64,000 nucleotides of DNA from Nocardia spumae (GCF_020733635.1 NZ_JAJFZL010000001.1:3906001-3970000); one strand, 5' to 3'; shown: positions 1 through 9,069, counted from the first letter of the stretch. Program-made: numbers and translations. The notes: generated by a model from the sequence alone, not told the origin.

Positions 1-1557
1 CCGGCCGTGGTGGTCGATCGGGCGGGCACGGTGGTGGCGCTGACCGGCGAAGCGTCGGCGCTGTTACCCGACGTGGCGGTGGGTGAGCCGTTACCCCGCG
101 CCACGTTGCCCTGGTTGTCCGCGGCACACGACGCGACGGCCGCATCGGACAGCGCGCCGTCGCCCGCCTCGGTGTCCGGGCGCGTGGGCGGGCGCGAACT
201 GCATGCGGTCGCCTCCCCGGGCGCCGACGGGACGATCGTCTGGTGGTTGCTCGGCGACACCGCGCGCTCGCTGCACGAGAGCCGTTCGGAGTTGGAGCAG
301 GAACGCGAACGGACCGCGTTCCTGTCGCAAGCCTCCGAGCGGCTGCTGGCCTCGTTGAACGTCGACAGGTGCCTGGAGACGACAGTCCGGCTCGCCGCCC
401 GCCATCTCGCCGATGCCGCGGTGGTCGTCACTCCCCCGGCCGGGCGGGCGCTGTCGGTCGTCTCGTGTGACGAACACGGTGTGGTGCGGGTGAACGTCGT
501 CGAGGAGGATCCCGACGCGGTGGCCGGGCTGAGCGAGGCGCTGCGCGGGTTCCCGCCGATTCCCTCGCAGTGGCTCGACGCCGCGGCGGTGCCGGCGTGG
601 CTGCTGCCGCCCGGTTTCGCGAACCGAACGGGCTCGGTGATCGTGACTCCGCTTCCCGGCCATGGAGTTTCGGCCGGGGCGCTGGTACTGCTGCGGCACT
701 CCGGCGAGCAGATCTTCGACGAGCGCGACGAAATCTTCGCCCAGTTGTTCGCCGGCCGCGCGGGTATCGCGTTGTCGGCGGCACGGCTGTATGCCGAGCA
801 GACCAGTATCACGGGGATCCTGATGCGCGAGCTGCTGCCACCGCAACTGCACCGAGTCCACGGAATCGAATTGGCCGGGGCCTACCGGGCTTCGGAGAAT
901 CACGACATCATCGGCGGGGATTTCTACGACGTGCACCGCGCGGCGACACCGGATGGGGAAACCCTCGTCGTGCTCGGCGACGTCTGCGGTAAAGGTCTCG
1001 AGGCCGCCGTGCTGACCGGCAAGATCCGCAACACCGTTCACGCGCTGGTGCCGATGGCCGACGATCACCAGCGGATGCTCGCCCTGCTGAACGACGCGCT
1101 GGTGTCCTCGCGCCACGATCGGTTCGCCACACTGGTGCTGGCATCGGCCGTGCATCGGGAAGGGCGGGTGCTGCTGCGGTTGACCTCCGCCGGGCACCCG
1201 CCGCCATTGATCGTGCGGGCCGACGGGTCCGTCGAAACGGCCGACACGCGTGGGCAATTGGTCGGTGCGCTCCCCGACATCACCGCCACGACATTCCGGA
1301 CCTCGCTCGCCCCCGGGGAGACCTGCCTGCTCTACACCGATGGTGTGACGGAGGCCCGCGGCGGGCCGCTGGGCCGGCGCATGTTCGGTGAGCAGCGGTT
1401 GATCGCCGCGCTGGCCCAGTGTGTGGATATGCCCGCGGAGGCGGTGGTCGAGCGCGTCCACATGCTCACCACCCAGTGGGTCGGCCGCAACCAGCACGAC
1501 GACATCGCGGTCGTCGCGATCACCGCGCCGCGCACCCCGACCCTCGTGATCGACTGA
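1..1557 (+). CDS. SpoIIE/RsbU-type PP2C phosphatase with GAF domain, 5' end cut off
   Basis: The frame is open to base 1, so the true start lies outside the window; the first in-frame GTG (base 7) is probably internal to a PAS-like sensor segment. Counting from base 7, residues about 103-265 look like a GAF domain. Residues about 275-510 are a SpoIIE-type PPM phosphatase, with metal-binding GGDFYD near 302, GDVCGKG near 323, YTDGVTE near 443 and HDDIAV near 497. Family members dephosphorylate STAS-type anti-sigma antagonists and so release a sigma factor. No STAS or anti-sigma gene is visible here, so the partner is unknown. The B12-binding gene starts 25 bp downstream on the same strand and is probably co-transcribed. 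Confidence 0.9.
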   Translation, partial: PAVVVDRAGTVVALTGEASALLPDVAVGEPLPRATLPWLSAAHDATAASDSAPSPASVSGRVGGRELHAVASPGADGTIVWWLLGDTARSLHESRSELEQERERTAFLSQASERLLASLNVDRCLETTVRLAARHLADAAVVVTPPAGRALSVVSCDEHGVVRVNVVEEDPDAVAGLSEALRGFPPIPSQWLDAAAVPAWLLPPGFANRTGSVIVTPLPGHGVSAGALVLLRHSGEQIFDERDEIFAQLFAGRAGIALSAARLYAEQTSITGILMRELLPPQLHRVHGIELAGAYRASENHDIIGGDFYDVHRAATPDGETLVVLGDVCGKGLEAAVLTGKIRNTVHALVPMADDHQRMLALLNDALVSSRHDRFATLVLASAVHREGRVLLRLTSAGHPPPLIVRADGSVETADTRGQLVGALPDITATTFRTSLAPGETCLLYTDGVTEARGGPLGRRMFGEQRLIAALAQCVDMPAEAVVERVHMLTTQWVGRNQHDDIAVVAITAPRTPTLVID

Positions 1558-1582
1558 CCCGCACACGAAGGAGCCGCCGTTC

Positions 1583-2641
1583 ATGTCCGAGCCGGATCGC
1601 CGAATCTCCGGCGACGCCAACGCATTCCGTGAACAGCTGTGGACGGCGGTCACGAGCCGTGACGAACGGGCGGCGATCGGCATCGTGCTCGCGGCAGTGG
1701 ATTCGGGTCTTGAACCGGAGGCGGTCCTGCTCGATGTGGTCGCCGCGGTGCAGCGCCGGGTGGGCGCGGAATGGGCCGCGAACACCCTCAGTGTCGCCGA
1801 CGAGCACACCGCCACCGCGATCAACGATCGTGCCGTGACGGCACTGGCTCTCCACGCGGCCGGTTCGCACCCCGCTTCGGCCGGGCGGGTGACCGTCGCG
1901 TGTGTGGACGGCGAATGGCATGCGCTGCCCGCCCGGCTGGTGGCCGAGGTGCTGCGGCTGCGTGGCTGGCACGTCGACTTCCTCGGCGCCCAGGTGCCCA
2001 CGCGGCACCTGATCGCGCACCTGCACAACACCGGACCCGATGCCGTGTTGCTGTCGTCGTCGCTGCCGACCCGCCTGCCGTCGGCGCACGGCACGATCAC
2101 CGCATGTCAGGCGGCCGGAGTGCCGGTGCTCGTAGGCGGTGCGGCGTTCGGGCCGCAGGGCCGCTGGGCGGACCTGCTCGGTGCGGACGCCTGGGCGCCG
2201 GACGCCGCGACCGCGGCCGAGCTGCTCGCCCGGGGGCTGCGACACGAGCAGCAGGCGCACCGGACGCTGCCGCATCTGACCGATCAGGAATTCACCATGA
2301 TCGCCCGCGGCACACCGCAGTTGCTGGCGACCACGATGGCGGAGCTGGAGCACCGTTTCCCCGCGATGCGGGAGTATTCCGAATTCCAGCGGGAACGCAC
2401 CGCCGAGGATATCGCGCAGATACTCGAATTCCTCGCTACCGCACTGTATCTGGACGACGCCGAGTTGTTCACCACCTTCGTCACGTGGACCGCGCGCGTG
2501 CTGAGCGCACGCGCGGTGCCCGCGCAATCGCTGTTTCCTGTTCTCGATCTGCTCGGCGGGCAGCTGCAGGACTTTCCGCGGGCGCGACGGATTCTCGCCG
2601 CCGCCACCGACGCCCTCACCGAAACCGCCCGCATCACCTGA
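1583..2641 (+). CDS. Cobalamin (B12)-binding sensor-like protein
   Basis: The 352-residue product has an N-terminal helical segment (about 10-100) resembling the methionine-synthase/CarH cap. A Rossmann-like B12-binding domain follows (about 103-220), with DGEWH at 109-113 corresponding to the E-x-H element that supplies the lower-ligand His in CarH-type sensors; the usual following Gly is Pro here. A C-terminal all-helical region of about 125 residues is not recognised. There is no catalytic corrinoid-enzyme domain and no HTH, so a sensory or signalling role is inferred. The ATG is preceded by GGAG at an 8-nt spacing. Its position 25 bp behind a SpoIIE phosphatase suggests it feeds cobalamin or light status into that pathway; this is inference only. 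Confidence 0.8.
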   Translation: MSEPDRRISGDANAFREQLWTAVTSRDERAAIGIVLAAVDSGLEPEAVLLDVVAAVQRRVGAEWAANTLSVADEHTATAINDRAVTALALHAAGSHPASAGRVTVACVDGEWHALPARLVAEVLRLRGWHVDFLGAQVPTRHLIAHLHNTGPDAVLLSSSLPTRLPSAHGTITACQAAGVPVLVGGAAFGPQGRWADLLGADAWAPDAATAAELLARGLRHEQQAHRTLPHLTDQEFTMIARGTPQLLATTMAELEHRFPAMREYSEFQRERTAEDIAQILEFLATALYLDDAELFTTFVTWTARVLSARAVPAQSLFPVLDLLGGQLQDFPRARRILAAATDALTETARIT

Positions 2642-2691
2642 CCATCGAGCGCCGACCATCGCATCGCGTCCGGTTGCCGCGCACAGCCCGG

Positions 2692-4041
2692 CTACTCCAG
2701 TTCGGCGAGGGACTCGTCGAGTCCGGTCAGCAGCCGTTGCAGGTGCGGCACACTGCGGCGACACCCGACGATGCCGAAGTGCATGGCGCCATCGGAACTG
2801 ATCGTCGTGATGTTGACCGCCTGTCCGTCGAGGGGAATCGACGCCGGATAGGCGGCTTCCAAGCGCAGGCCGTTCCAGTACCGCGGTTCGGCGGCGCCGG
2901 GGACGTTGGAGATGACGATGTTGAACGGCGGCGCGACGGCCGGCAGCCGCACCGGTAGCGCCGCCGATGCCAGTCCTGCCACATTGACCGCCGACAGCCC
3001 CAGGATCTGTAGCGGCGTCAGCCGCGACATGGCGTTCTTGGTCCGCGCCATCGAGGAATGGATGCGGGCGAGTCGTGCGGCCGGGTCCGGTTCGTCGGTG
3101 GCCAGGTCGCACAGTGCCGCACCCACCGAGTTGCCCTCTCCCGCTGCGGTTTCGGCGGTACCGCGCAGCGAGACCGGCACCATCGCGATCAGCGGCTCGG
3201 CCGGTAGCGCCTGCTCGGCGAGCAGATATCGCCGCAGCGCGCCCGCGCACATCGCCAGCACCACGTCGTTCACGGTCGCCCCGGCACGCGCTCCGCCCGC
3301 ACGCAACCGCGGCAGCGGCCACGACTGCGCGGCGAACCGCCGGGCACCGGTGATGGCGACATTGAACATCGTGTGCGGGGCCCCGAACGGGCGCGGTTCG
3401 GGATAATCCCGCGCGATCGTGTATGCGCCCGACAGCAATTCGGGTACGGCGGTGCCGATCCGCCCGGCCGCGCGCACCGCGTCGGCCGAGCGGCGCAACA
3501 GCGTGCTCGAGCCGCTGGGATGTCGGCCGGGAGAGCGCCACGGCGGCACGCAGTCGCGGGCGGCGGGGTCGGGCGAGAGGGCTCGCTGCCAGGTGCGGAC
3601 CGCCGACACGCCGTCCATCAGCGCGTGATGTGTCTTGGTGCACAGGGCGATCCGGCCGTCGGCGAGCCCGTCGATGATGTAGACCTCCCACAGCGGGCGA
3701 TGGCGGTCCAGCAGCGATCCGTGCAGCATCGACACCAGTTCCAGCAGTTCACGCACCCGCCCGGGCGCGGGCAGCGAGAGCAGCCGGACGTGGTAGTCGA
3801 GATCGACGTCGTCGTCGAGATCCCACCGCAGCGGGGAGAAACTCGCCAGCGACCGCGCGGGCCGGCGCCGGAACACCGAGGTGAGTTGGTCGCTGCCCGA
3901 GGCCAATTCCTCGTGTAACTGCCGTGCCGATCGTGTCTGCGTGTCCGAGGGACGAAACAGCGACAGGCCGCCGACGTGCATGGGGTGTTCGCGCGATTCG
4001 AGCATCAGGAATACCGAGTCCAGGGGTGACATCAACGCCAT
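2692..4041 (-). CDS. Wax ester synthase/diacylglycerol acyltransferase (WS/DGAT)
   Basis: The 449-residue protein has the normal length for the family. The catalytic HHxxxDG motif is HHALMDG at residues 138-144. The family block PLWEVYIIDGL sits upstream of it and NDVVLA is in the C-terminal half. These enzymes esterify long-chain acyl-CoA to diacylglycerol or fatty alcohol, making storage triacylglycerol or wax esters at the membrane. The ATG at 4041 has GAGG about 7 nt upstream. The gene is divergent from the flavin monooxygenase; the 213-bp gap carries an operator-like palindrome nearer the monooxygenase. Nocardia-type genomes carry many paralogues, so substrate cannot be assigned. Confidence 0.95.
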   Translation of the reverse strand: MALMSPLDSVFLMLESREHPMHVGGLSLFRPSDTQTRSARQLHEELASGSDQLTSVFRRRPARSLASFSPLRWDLDDDVDLDYHVRLLSLPAPGRVRELLELVSMLHGSLLDRHRPLWEVYIIDGLADGRIALCTKTHHALMDGVSAVRTWQRALSPDPAARDCVPPWRSPGRHPSGSSTLLRRSADAVRAAGRIGTAVPELLSGAYTIARDYPEPRPFGAPHTMFNVAITGARRFAAQSWPLPRLRAGGARAGATVNDVVLAMCAGALRRYLLAEQALPAEPLIAMVPVSLRGTAETAAGEGNSVGAALCDLATDEPDPAARLARIHSSMARTKNAMSRLTPLQILGLSAVNVAGLASAALPVRLPAVAPPFNIVISNVPGAAEPRYWNGLRLEAAYPASIPLDGQAVNITTISSDGAMHFGIVGCRRSVPHLQRLLTGLDESLAELE

Positions 4042-4197
4042 CGCGGTACCTCATCACGGTCGTTTCCGATCGGGCCGGGCGGCCACGCCTTCCGGTGATC
4101 ATCGCGGATGCGACCGGATCGGGTGGGCGATCCGGAGTCTCACCGGCGCGGGCGGCTCGAGCGTCGGTAATTGCCGCGAACAATCGGTCCAAACATA

Positions 4198-4231
4198 TTG
4201 ACAATGTGAGAGGAGTCACTTCATTCTCTCA
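4198..4231 (+). promoter_or_regulatory. Possible promoter and short inverted repeat upstream of the flavin monooxygenase
   Basis: A TTGACA hexamer (4198-4203) is followed by a perfect 6-bp inverted repeat, TGAGAG (4207-4212) and CTCTCA (4226-4231), with a 13-nt spacer. The -10 is not clear; CATTCT at 4222-4227 is the best candidate with an 18-nt spacer. Confidence 0.35.
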
Positions 4232-4234
4232 GTA

Positions 4235-4247
4235 GGACACAGTGTCC
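4235..4247. promoter_or_regulatory. Perfect 13-bp palindrome, operator-like
   Basis: GGACACAGTGTCC is a perfect dyad with an A at the centre. It lies 29 nt before the ATG of the flavin monooxygenase, about where transcription would start, the classic position for a repressor site. No regulator gene is adjacent. Confidence 0.5.
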
Positions 4248-4275
4248 GAACATAGTGACCCCGAAGGCGGCGCCG

Positions 4276-5736
4276 ATGCCTACCGACGAACCTGCCGACT
4301 CCTCGCCGACCGATTCGGGCATCCACGCGACCGTCCGGGAACATCCGGCGAATGACCGCGATCACGGTGAGAACGACTGCCCGGACATCGAATTCACCGA
4401 CGTGGTGGTGGTCGGAGCGCGCTGCGCGGGGTCGGCAACGGCCGTCGCCTTCGCCCGCGCGGGACGGCACGTCGTCGTCGTGGACTCGGCCCGATTCCCC
4501 TCCGACACCCTCTCGACCCATCTGCTGTGGCCGGCCGGCCTCGCCGAGGTAGCCGCGCTGGGCGCGCTGGAGCGGGTGCTGGCACTCGGCGCGCCCCGAT
4601 TGCGAGTCGCGTTCGCCGCCGGCGCTGGGCAGGTGGTGCGGGCGCCGTTCACCGCCGTGGAGGGCATCGACTACGCGATGTGCGTGCGGCGCACCGGATT
4701 CGACGCAGCCCTGGTGTCCACGGCCCGCGCGGCCGGTGCGACCGTCCACGAATCGATGCGGGTCATCGAACTCATCCGCGACGCCGGCCGGGTCGCCGGT
4801 GTGCGCGCGGTCGATCGCGCGGGGACCACCCACGAGATCCGGGCCCGCCTGGTGGTCGGCGCGGACGGGCGCCGCTCCACCGTGGCGCGGCTGACCGGAG
4901 CCCTGGACCCGTACCGCAGCAAGCCCAGTGGACGGGCGTGCTATTTCGCCTACTGGCGCGACGGCCGCCCGGAATGGCGGTCGACGGCCGCGCAGTGGCG
5001 GGCCGGGGATCTTCTGGGAACCGCCTTCCCGTGCGAGGACGGTGCGGTGCTGTCGCTGATCCAGCCGCCGGTCGCCCACGGGCCGCGCACCGCCGGGCAG
5101 ACCGAGCAGCGCTACCGCGACATGGTGGCCGCGATCCCGGAACTCGCTGTGCGACTGGCCGATTGCGAGCCGATCGGCCGGGTGCGCTCGGCCACCGGCA
5201 TCGTCTCCTACTTCCGCCGCTCCACCGGTCCGGGCTGGGCACTGCCCGGCGATGCCGGCCATTTCAAGGATCCGGTCACCGCACAGGGAATGCGCGATGC
5301 GATGCGCTACGGACGGTTGCTCGGCGAATACGCGGCGCCGGTACTCGACGACGCGGCCGCGCTGGACCGGGCACTGATCCGATGGGAGCACCGGCGGGAA
5401 CAGGACTGCCTGCCCATGTACCAGTGGACCAACCGGCTCGCCCGCGGCACCGAGATGTCACCGCTCGAGGTGCAGCTGTACCGCGCCGGTGCGGCCGACC
5501 CGAACCTGGCCGGCCTCGCGCTGGATGTGATGACCCGGGCGCGGACCCCCGACGAACTGCTGACCCCGGCACGGGCGGCGAAGTTCGCGCTGCGGGCGCT
5601 GGCGCACGCGCCGGCGGCCACGGTGGTGGACACCGTGCTTCGCGAGGTGCGCGACAGCGCGCGGGACTGGCGGGAACGTCAGGCGGCGCGGTGGGGTTCG
5701 GCGTGGCCGCGGTGGCCGGTGGCGGCGCCGAAGTGA
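4276..5736 (+). CDS. FAD-dependent monooxygenase/geranylgeranyl-reductase-like flavoprotein
   Basis: I chose the ATG at 4276 because GAAGG lies 8 nt upstream; an in-frame GTG at 4255 is possible. The 486-residue product opens with about 40 polar residues and then an FAD-binding beta-alpha-beta, where the glycine motif reads VGARCAG from about residue 46. GADGRRS and the second FAD motif GDAGH with KDPVTAQGM (about 325-335) place it in the group A flavin monooxygenase/geranylgeranyl reductase superfamily. The substrate is not evident. No signal peptide is seen, so it is presumably cytosolic. The next gene encodes another FAD enzyme on the same strand, but a 106-bp gap makes an operon uncertain. 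Confidence 0.85.
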   Translation: MPTDEPADSSPTDSGIHATVREHPANDRDHGENDCPDIEFTDVVVVGARCAGSATAVAFARAGRHVVVVDSARFPSDTLSTHLLWPAGLAEVAALGALERVLALGAPRLRVAFAAGAGQVVRAPFTAVEGIDYAMCVRRTGFDAALVSTARAAGATVHESMRVIELIRDAGRVAGVRAVDRAGTTHEIRARLVVGADGRRSTVARLTGALDPYRSKPSGRACYFAYWRDGRPEWRSTAAQWRAGDLLGTAFPCEDGAVLSLIQPPVAHGPRTAGQTEQRYRDMVAAIPELAVRLADCEPIGRVRSATGIVSYFRRSTGPGWALPGDAGHFKDPVTAQGMRDAMRYGRLLGEYAAPVLDDAAALDRALIRWEHRREQDCLPMYQWTNRLARGTEMSPLEVQLYRAGAADPNLAGLALDVMTRARTPDELLTPARAAKFALRALAHAPAATVVDTVLREVRDSARDWRERQAARWGSAWPRWPVAAPK

Positions 5737-5848
5737 GGGGCGGGCCCTCGATACTGCCGGACCTCGGTGAAAAAGATTCGCAGGCACAGCAATTCATGCT
5801 TCGGGATCGACGCACGGCCGATCCCGCTCGCTGATTCGAGGAGTGGAC

Positions 5849-7618
5849 ATGACCGGTCGAGACGATGCGGGTGGATTCGGCAGGCGGCAGTTGCTGCGAG
5901 GGGCGGCGGTAGCGGGCGCGGCCCTCGCGACGAGCGGCGCATGGGCCACGGCCGCGCGCGCGAATCCACCACGCCGCCAAGTACGCCCGGGACGCACGGT
6001 GGCGGTGTTCGGAGGTGGCGTATCCGGGTTGACCGCGGCGCACGAACTGGCCGAACGCGGCTATGCGGTCACGGTGTACGAGCCGAACGCGCTCGGCGGC
6101 AAGGCGCGCAGCATGAGCGTGCCCGGCACCGGGGCGGGCGGGCGCGCGGACCTGCCGGGCGAACACGGCTTCCGGTTCTTCCCCGGTTGCTATCAGCACG
6201 TACCGGATACCATGGCGCGAATCCCTTTCCCCGGCAACGCGAACGGCGTGGCCGGGAATCTGATCCGGGTGGAGTCCACGGTCGCCGGATTCCCGGATCT
6301 GCCGCCGGTGACCGTGCCCACCGAGATCGCCGGACTCCGCGAGCTCGACCCCGACCGCATCCGCAACTCGCTCATCGCAGGTCTCGGATTCATCCCGCAG
6401 TTGCCGCCGCAGGAACTGGCGTTCTTCGGCGACCGGATGATGATGTGGTTCACCAGCTCCCCCGAACGCCGCTTCGGCCAATGGGAGTACCGATCGTGGA
6501 TGGACGCGGTCGGTGCCGCCGGGAAGTCGCAGGCCTATCGGGACTATCTGGCGCGGGCGCTGACCCGGATCACCGTGGCCGCGAAATCGGAGACCAGTTC
6601 GGCGCGCACCATCGGAACCATCGGCGAGGCTCTGGTTTTCGCGGGTTCCGGTATCGCACCCCAGTACCGCGGCGGGGTCGACCGGATTCTGAACGGCCCC
6701 ACCAACGAGGCGTGGATCGATCCGTGGGTGGCGTATCTGTCCGGTTCGGGCGTGCGGTTCGTGACCGGCGCGGGGCTGACCGGGCTACGCGTGTCGGGCG
6801 ATCGGATCACCGCCGCGAATGTGGGCGGGCGTGCGGTGCACGCGGATTGGTATGTGTGCGCGATGCCCGCCGACCGAGCGGCGACGATCCTCGACGACGC
6901 CGTGCTCGCCGCCGATCCGGCGCTGGCCGGTATGCGGGAACTCGTAATGGATTGGATGGTCGGCGTGCAGTTCTATCTGCGTCAGCCGACCGGTGTCCCA
7001 CAGGGCCATATCGCGGCGCTGGGCTCACCGTGGGCGATCACGGCACTGCGGCAGGCGCCGATGTGGCGGGGGGATTTCGCGGCACGCTACGGCGACGGAT
7101 CGGTCGTGGAATGTCTGTCGGTCGACGTCTCGGACTGGGACACGCCCGGGATTGTGTACGGAAAACCGGCCAAGCAGTGTTCGAAGGACGAAGTGGTGCA
7201 GGAGGTCTGGGCGCAGCTGAAGCGATGGCTCAATACCGGCACCGGCTGGTTGCGCGACGAGGATCTGCAATCGTGGTTCATCGACCCGGGCGTGCATTTC
7301 GCCGAAGGCGGCAACCACAACGACACCCCCTTGCTGGTGAATACCGTCGGATCGTGGGACCACCGGCCCGAGGCGCGTTCGGCCATCGGCAACATGTTCC
7401 TGTGCGGCGACCACGTGCGCACCGGAATCGACCTGGCCACGATGGAAGGCGCCTGCGAGGCCGGGCGCAAGGCCGTCAACGCGCTACTGGACGCCGCCGG
7501 CGACGGCGCACCGCGCGCGGCGGTGTTTCCGATGTACGCCCCGCCGGAATTGGAACCGTTGAAGCGGATCGATGCCGATCGCTACCGGGCCGGGCTGCCG
7601 CATCTACTCGATCTGTGA
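5849..7618 (+). CDS. Tat-exported FAD amine-oxidase superfamily protein (HpnE/phytoene desaturase-like)
   Basis: The start is the ATG at 5849, preceded by GAGGAG with 5 nt spacing. The N-terminus is a twin-arginine signal: GRRQLLRG at 11-18, then an Ala-rich hydrophobic stretch to about residue 40. Next comes the dinucleotide-binding motif FGGGVSGL (about 53) and the EHGFRFFPG block seen in hydroxysqualene dehydroxylases and related desaturases. The 589-residue length fits a full amine-oxidase fold. Secretion of a folded FAD protein across the membrane is implied. No squalene or carotenoid genes are nearby, so HpnE function is only a family-level guess. Its 3' end overlaps the convergent regulator gene by 15 bp. 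Confidence 0.8.
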   Translation: MTGRDDAGGFGRRQLLRGAAVAGAALATSGAWATAARANPPRRQVRPGRTVAVFGGGVSGLTAAHELAERGYAVTVYEPNALGGKARSMSVPGTGAGGRADLPGEHGFRFFPGCYQHVPDTMARIPFPGNANGVAGNLIRVESTVAGFPDLPPVTVPTEIAGLRELDPDRIRNSLIAGLGFIPQLPPQELAFFGDRMMMWFTSSPERRFGQWEYRSWMDAVGAAGKSQAYRDYLARALTRITVAAKSETSSARTIGTIGEALVFAGSGIAPQYRGGVDRILNGPTNEAWIDPWVAYLSGSGVRFVTGAGLTGLRVSGDRITAANVGGRAVHADWYVCAMPADRAATILDDAVLAADPALAGMRELVMDWMVGVQFYLRQPTGVPQGHIAALGSPWAITALRQAPMWRGDFAARYGDGSVVECLSVDVSDWDTPGIVYGKPAKQCSKDEVVQEVWAQLKRWLNTGTGWLRDEDLQSWFIDPGVHFAEGGNHNDTPLLVNTVGSWDHRPEARSAIGNMFLCGDHVRTGIDLATMEGACEAGRKAVNALLDAAGDGAPRAAVFPMYAPPELEPLKRIDADRYRAGLPHLLDL

Positions 7619-8404
7619 ACGGCGACGCAAGAATTCGGCGGTGGCGGGGCTCGCGGGCAGAAACGACTCGATGGCCAGTTCGGCGACGGTGACATTCATC
7701 GGACTGCCGAAGATGGTCATGGTGCTGATGAATTCGAGTTCGAGATCGCCGTGGACGGGGTCGTGGTGGCGCAGACGCAACGGGACGACGGCCTGATCCG
7801 GCTCGGGAAGTCCCGGATCGTCGCGTCCGCCGGGATAGGTGAGCAGTTCGGCGCGCAGTGCGGCCAGATCCGCGGAACCGGTCGCGTCGATCTGGCGTTC
7901 GATCCGTTCGAACAGGTGGCCGCGCCATTGCGCGAGGTTGGCGATGCGCGGGGCGAGCCCCTCCGGGTGCAGACTGAGCCGCAACGCGTTGACCGGTGGG
8001 GTGAGCAATTCGGCGGGTATGCCGTCGAGGAACAGGGCGACACCGGAATTGGCGTCGACCATGTTCCACTGCGCGTCCACGGCCAGGGCGGGATAGGGCT
8101 CGTAACCGGTGAGGATCTGCCGCATCGCGGTGCGGACGGGAGCCATGGTGGGGGTGTCCAATGCGGGTTCGGCGTAGACAGGGGCGTATCCGGCGGCGAG
8201 CAGCATCCGGTTGCGTTCGCGCAGCGGGATTTCCAGCTCTTCGCTCAGATGCAGGATGAGCTGGCGACTCGGTGTGGACCGGCCGGTTTCGACGAAGCTG
8301 AGATGACGGGTCGAGGTTTCGGCGCGGCCGGCCAGTTCGAGCTGGCTCAGGCGGCGGGTGCGACGCCAGTGGCGCAGCAGATCCCCGGCGGTGAGGGTGG
8401 GCAC
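7604..8404 (-). CDS. XRE-family regulator with MmyB-like ligand-binding domain
   Basis: Residues about 8-65 form an HTH_XRE domain (RRLSQLELAGRAETSTRHLS includes the recognition helix). The remainder, about 90-255, matches the MmyB-like PAS-type sensor region (AVDAQWNMVDAN, LTYPGGRDDPG). These proteins are typical actinobacterial regulators with an unknown small ligand. The 266-residue length is usual. The GTG start is supported by a -10 hexamer 7 nt before it. Convergent with the Tat FAD protein and divergent from the GtrA gene. Confidence 0.9.
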   Translation of the reverse strand: MPTLTAGDLLRHWRRTRRLSQLELAGRAETSTRHLSFVETGRSTPSRQLILHLSEELEIPLRERNRMLLAAGYAPVYAEPALDTPTMAPVRTAMRQILTGYEPYPALAVDAQWNMVDANSGVALFLDGIPAELLTPPVNALRLSLHPEGLAPRIANLAQWRGHLFERIERQIDATGSADLAALRAELLTYPGGRDDPGLPEPDQAVVPLRLRHHDPVHGDLELEFISTMTIFGSPMNVTVAELAIESFLPASPATAEFLRRRSQIE

Positions 8405-8411
8405 CTGTCCG

Positions 8412-8417
8412 ATGGTA
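8412..8417 (-). promoter_or_regulatory. -10 element TACCAT of the MmyB-type regulator
   Basis: TACCAT on the minus strand ends 7 nt before GTG 8404, with no Shine-Dalgarno between, so the mRNA is predicted to begin at the start codon. Confidence 0.6.
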
Positions 8418-8492
8418 GGCGGGACCGGTGCGCGGCACGATTACCTGCGGGGTCATGGTCGCTGTGCGGATGCCGGTCCCGCGCAGCGCGGT

Positions 8493-8498
8493 TAGGGT
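8493..8498 (+). promoter_or_regulatory. -10 element TAGGGT of the GtrA gene
   Basis: TAGGGT is followed by GGAATGC and then GTG 8506, a 7-nt gap. It decides the start against longer in-frame alternatives upstream. Confidence 0.65.
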
Positions 8499-8505
8499 GG
8501 AATGC

Positions 8506-9015
8506 GTGTCGTTGGTGCAGGTTGGACTGGACCGGCTACCCGAGCGCTGGCGGGCGTTGCTGCTCGCGCACCGGGAGCTGATGAAATTCGCCGTCGTCGG
8601 CGCGATCACCTGGTTCGTGGACACCGGGGTGGTGTACACGCTGAAGTTGACGGTCCTGCAGGACAAGCCGTTGACCGCGCGCGCGTTCGGCGTGTTGATC
8701 GCGACGATCGTGTCCTACATCCTGAACCGGGAGTGGTCGTTCAACACCCGTGGCGGACGCCAGCGCCATCACGAGGCCGCGTTGTTCTTCGCGGTCAGCG
8801 CCCTGGCGGTCGGGGTGACGGTCATTCCGCAGGCGGTGGCGCTGTATGTCTTCGACATCCGGGTCCCGCACGTCACCGCGTTCACCCAGGCGGTGTCGAA
8901 CTTCATCACCGGCCAGATCCTGGGCGTACTGCTGGCGATGGCGTTCCGATTCTGGGCCTTGCGACGCTTCGTCTTCCCCGAGGACCTGCGAGAGGCCGAA
9001 CTCGAGATCCTGTGA
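8506..9015 (+). CDS. GtrA-family membrane protein
   Basis: The 169-residue protein has four hydrophobic segments (about 22-45, 52-72, 90-113 and 125-150). It also has the family signature: KFAVVGAITWFVDTGV at the first helix, YILNREWSF after the second, and FRFWALRRFVF at the C-terminus. GtrA-like proteins are thought to help move polyprenyl-linked sugars across the membrane for cell-wall glycan decoration. The start follows a -10 hexamer by 7 nt. The next gene begins 60 bp downstream with its own -10. Confidence 0.9.
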   Translation: MSLVQVGLDRLPERWRALLLAHRELMKFAVVGAITWFVDTGVVYTLKLTVLQDKPLTARAFGVLIATIVSYILNREWSFNTRGGRQRHHEAALFFAVSALAVGVTVIPQAVALYVFDIRVPHVTAFTQAVSNFITGQILGVLLAMAFRFWALRRFVFPEDLREAELEIL

Positions 9016-9063
9016 CGAGCGTGGCGGCCGGACCTGGGCATCGGCCGCCGTCGCGGTCCTGGA

Positions 9064-9069
9064 TACGAT
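9064..9069 (+). promoter_or_regulatory. -10 element TACGAT of the membrane protein at 9076
   Basis: TACGAT is followed by GGGCGG and GTG 9076 (6-nt gap). The purine-rich gap could also act weakly as a ribosome site. Confidence 0.5.

Noticed and set aside
1520..3691. 723-residue minus-strand open frame
   Set aside because: It crosses the SpoIIE, B12 and WS/DGAT genes out of frame and has only low-complexity Arg/Gly sequence.
5767..7692. 641-residue plus-strand open frame
   Set aside because: Shadow of the Tat FAD protein in another frame; the 5849 frame has the signal peptide and FAD motifs.
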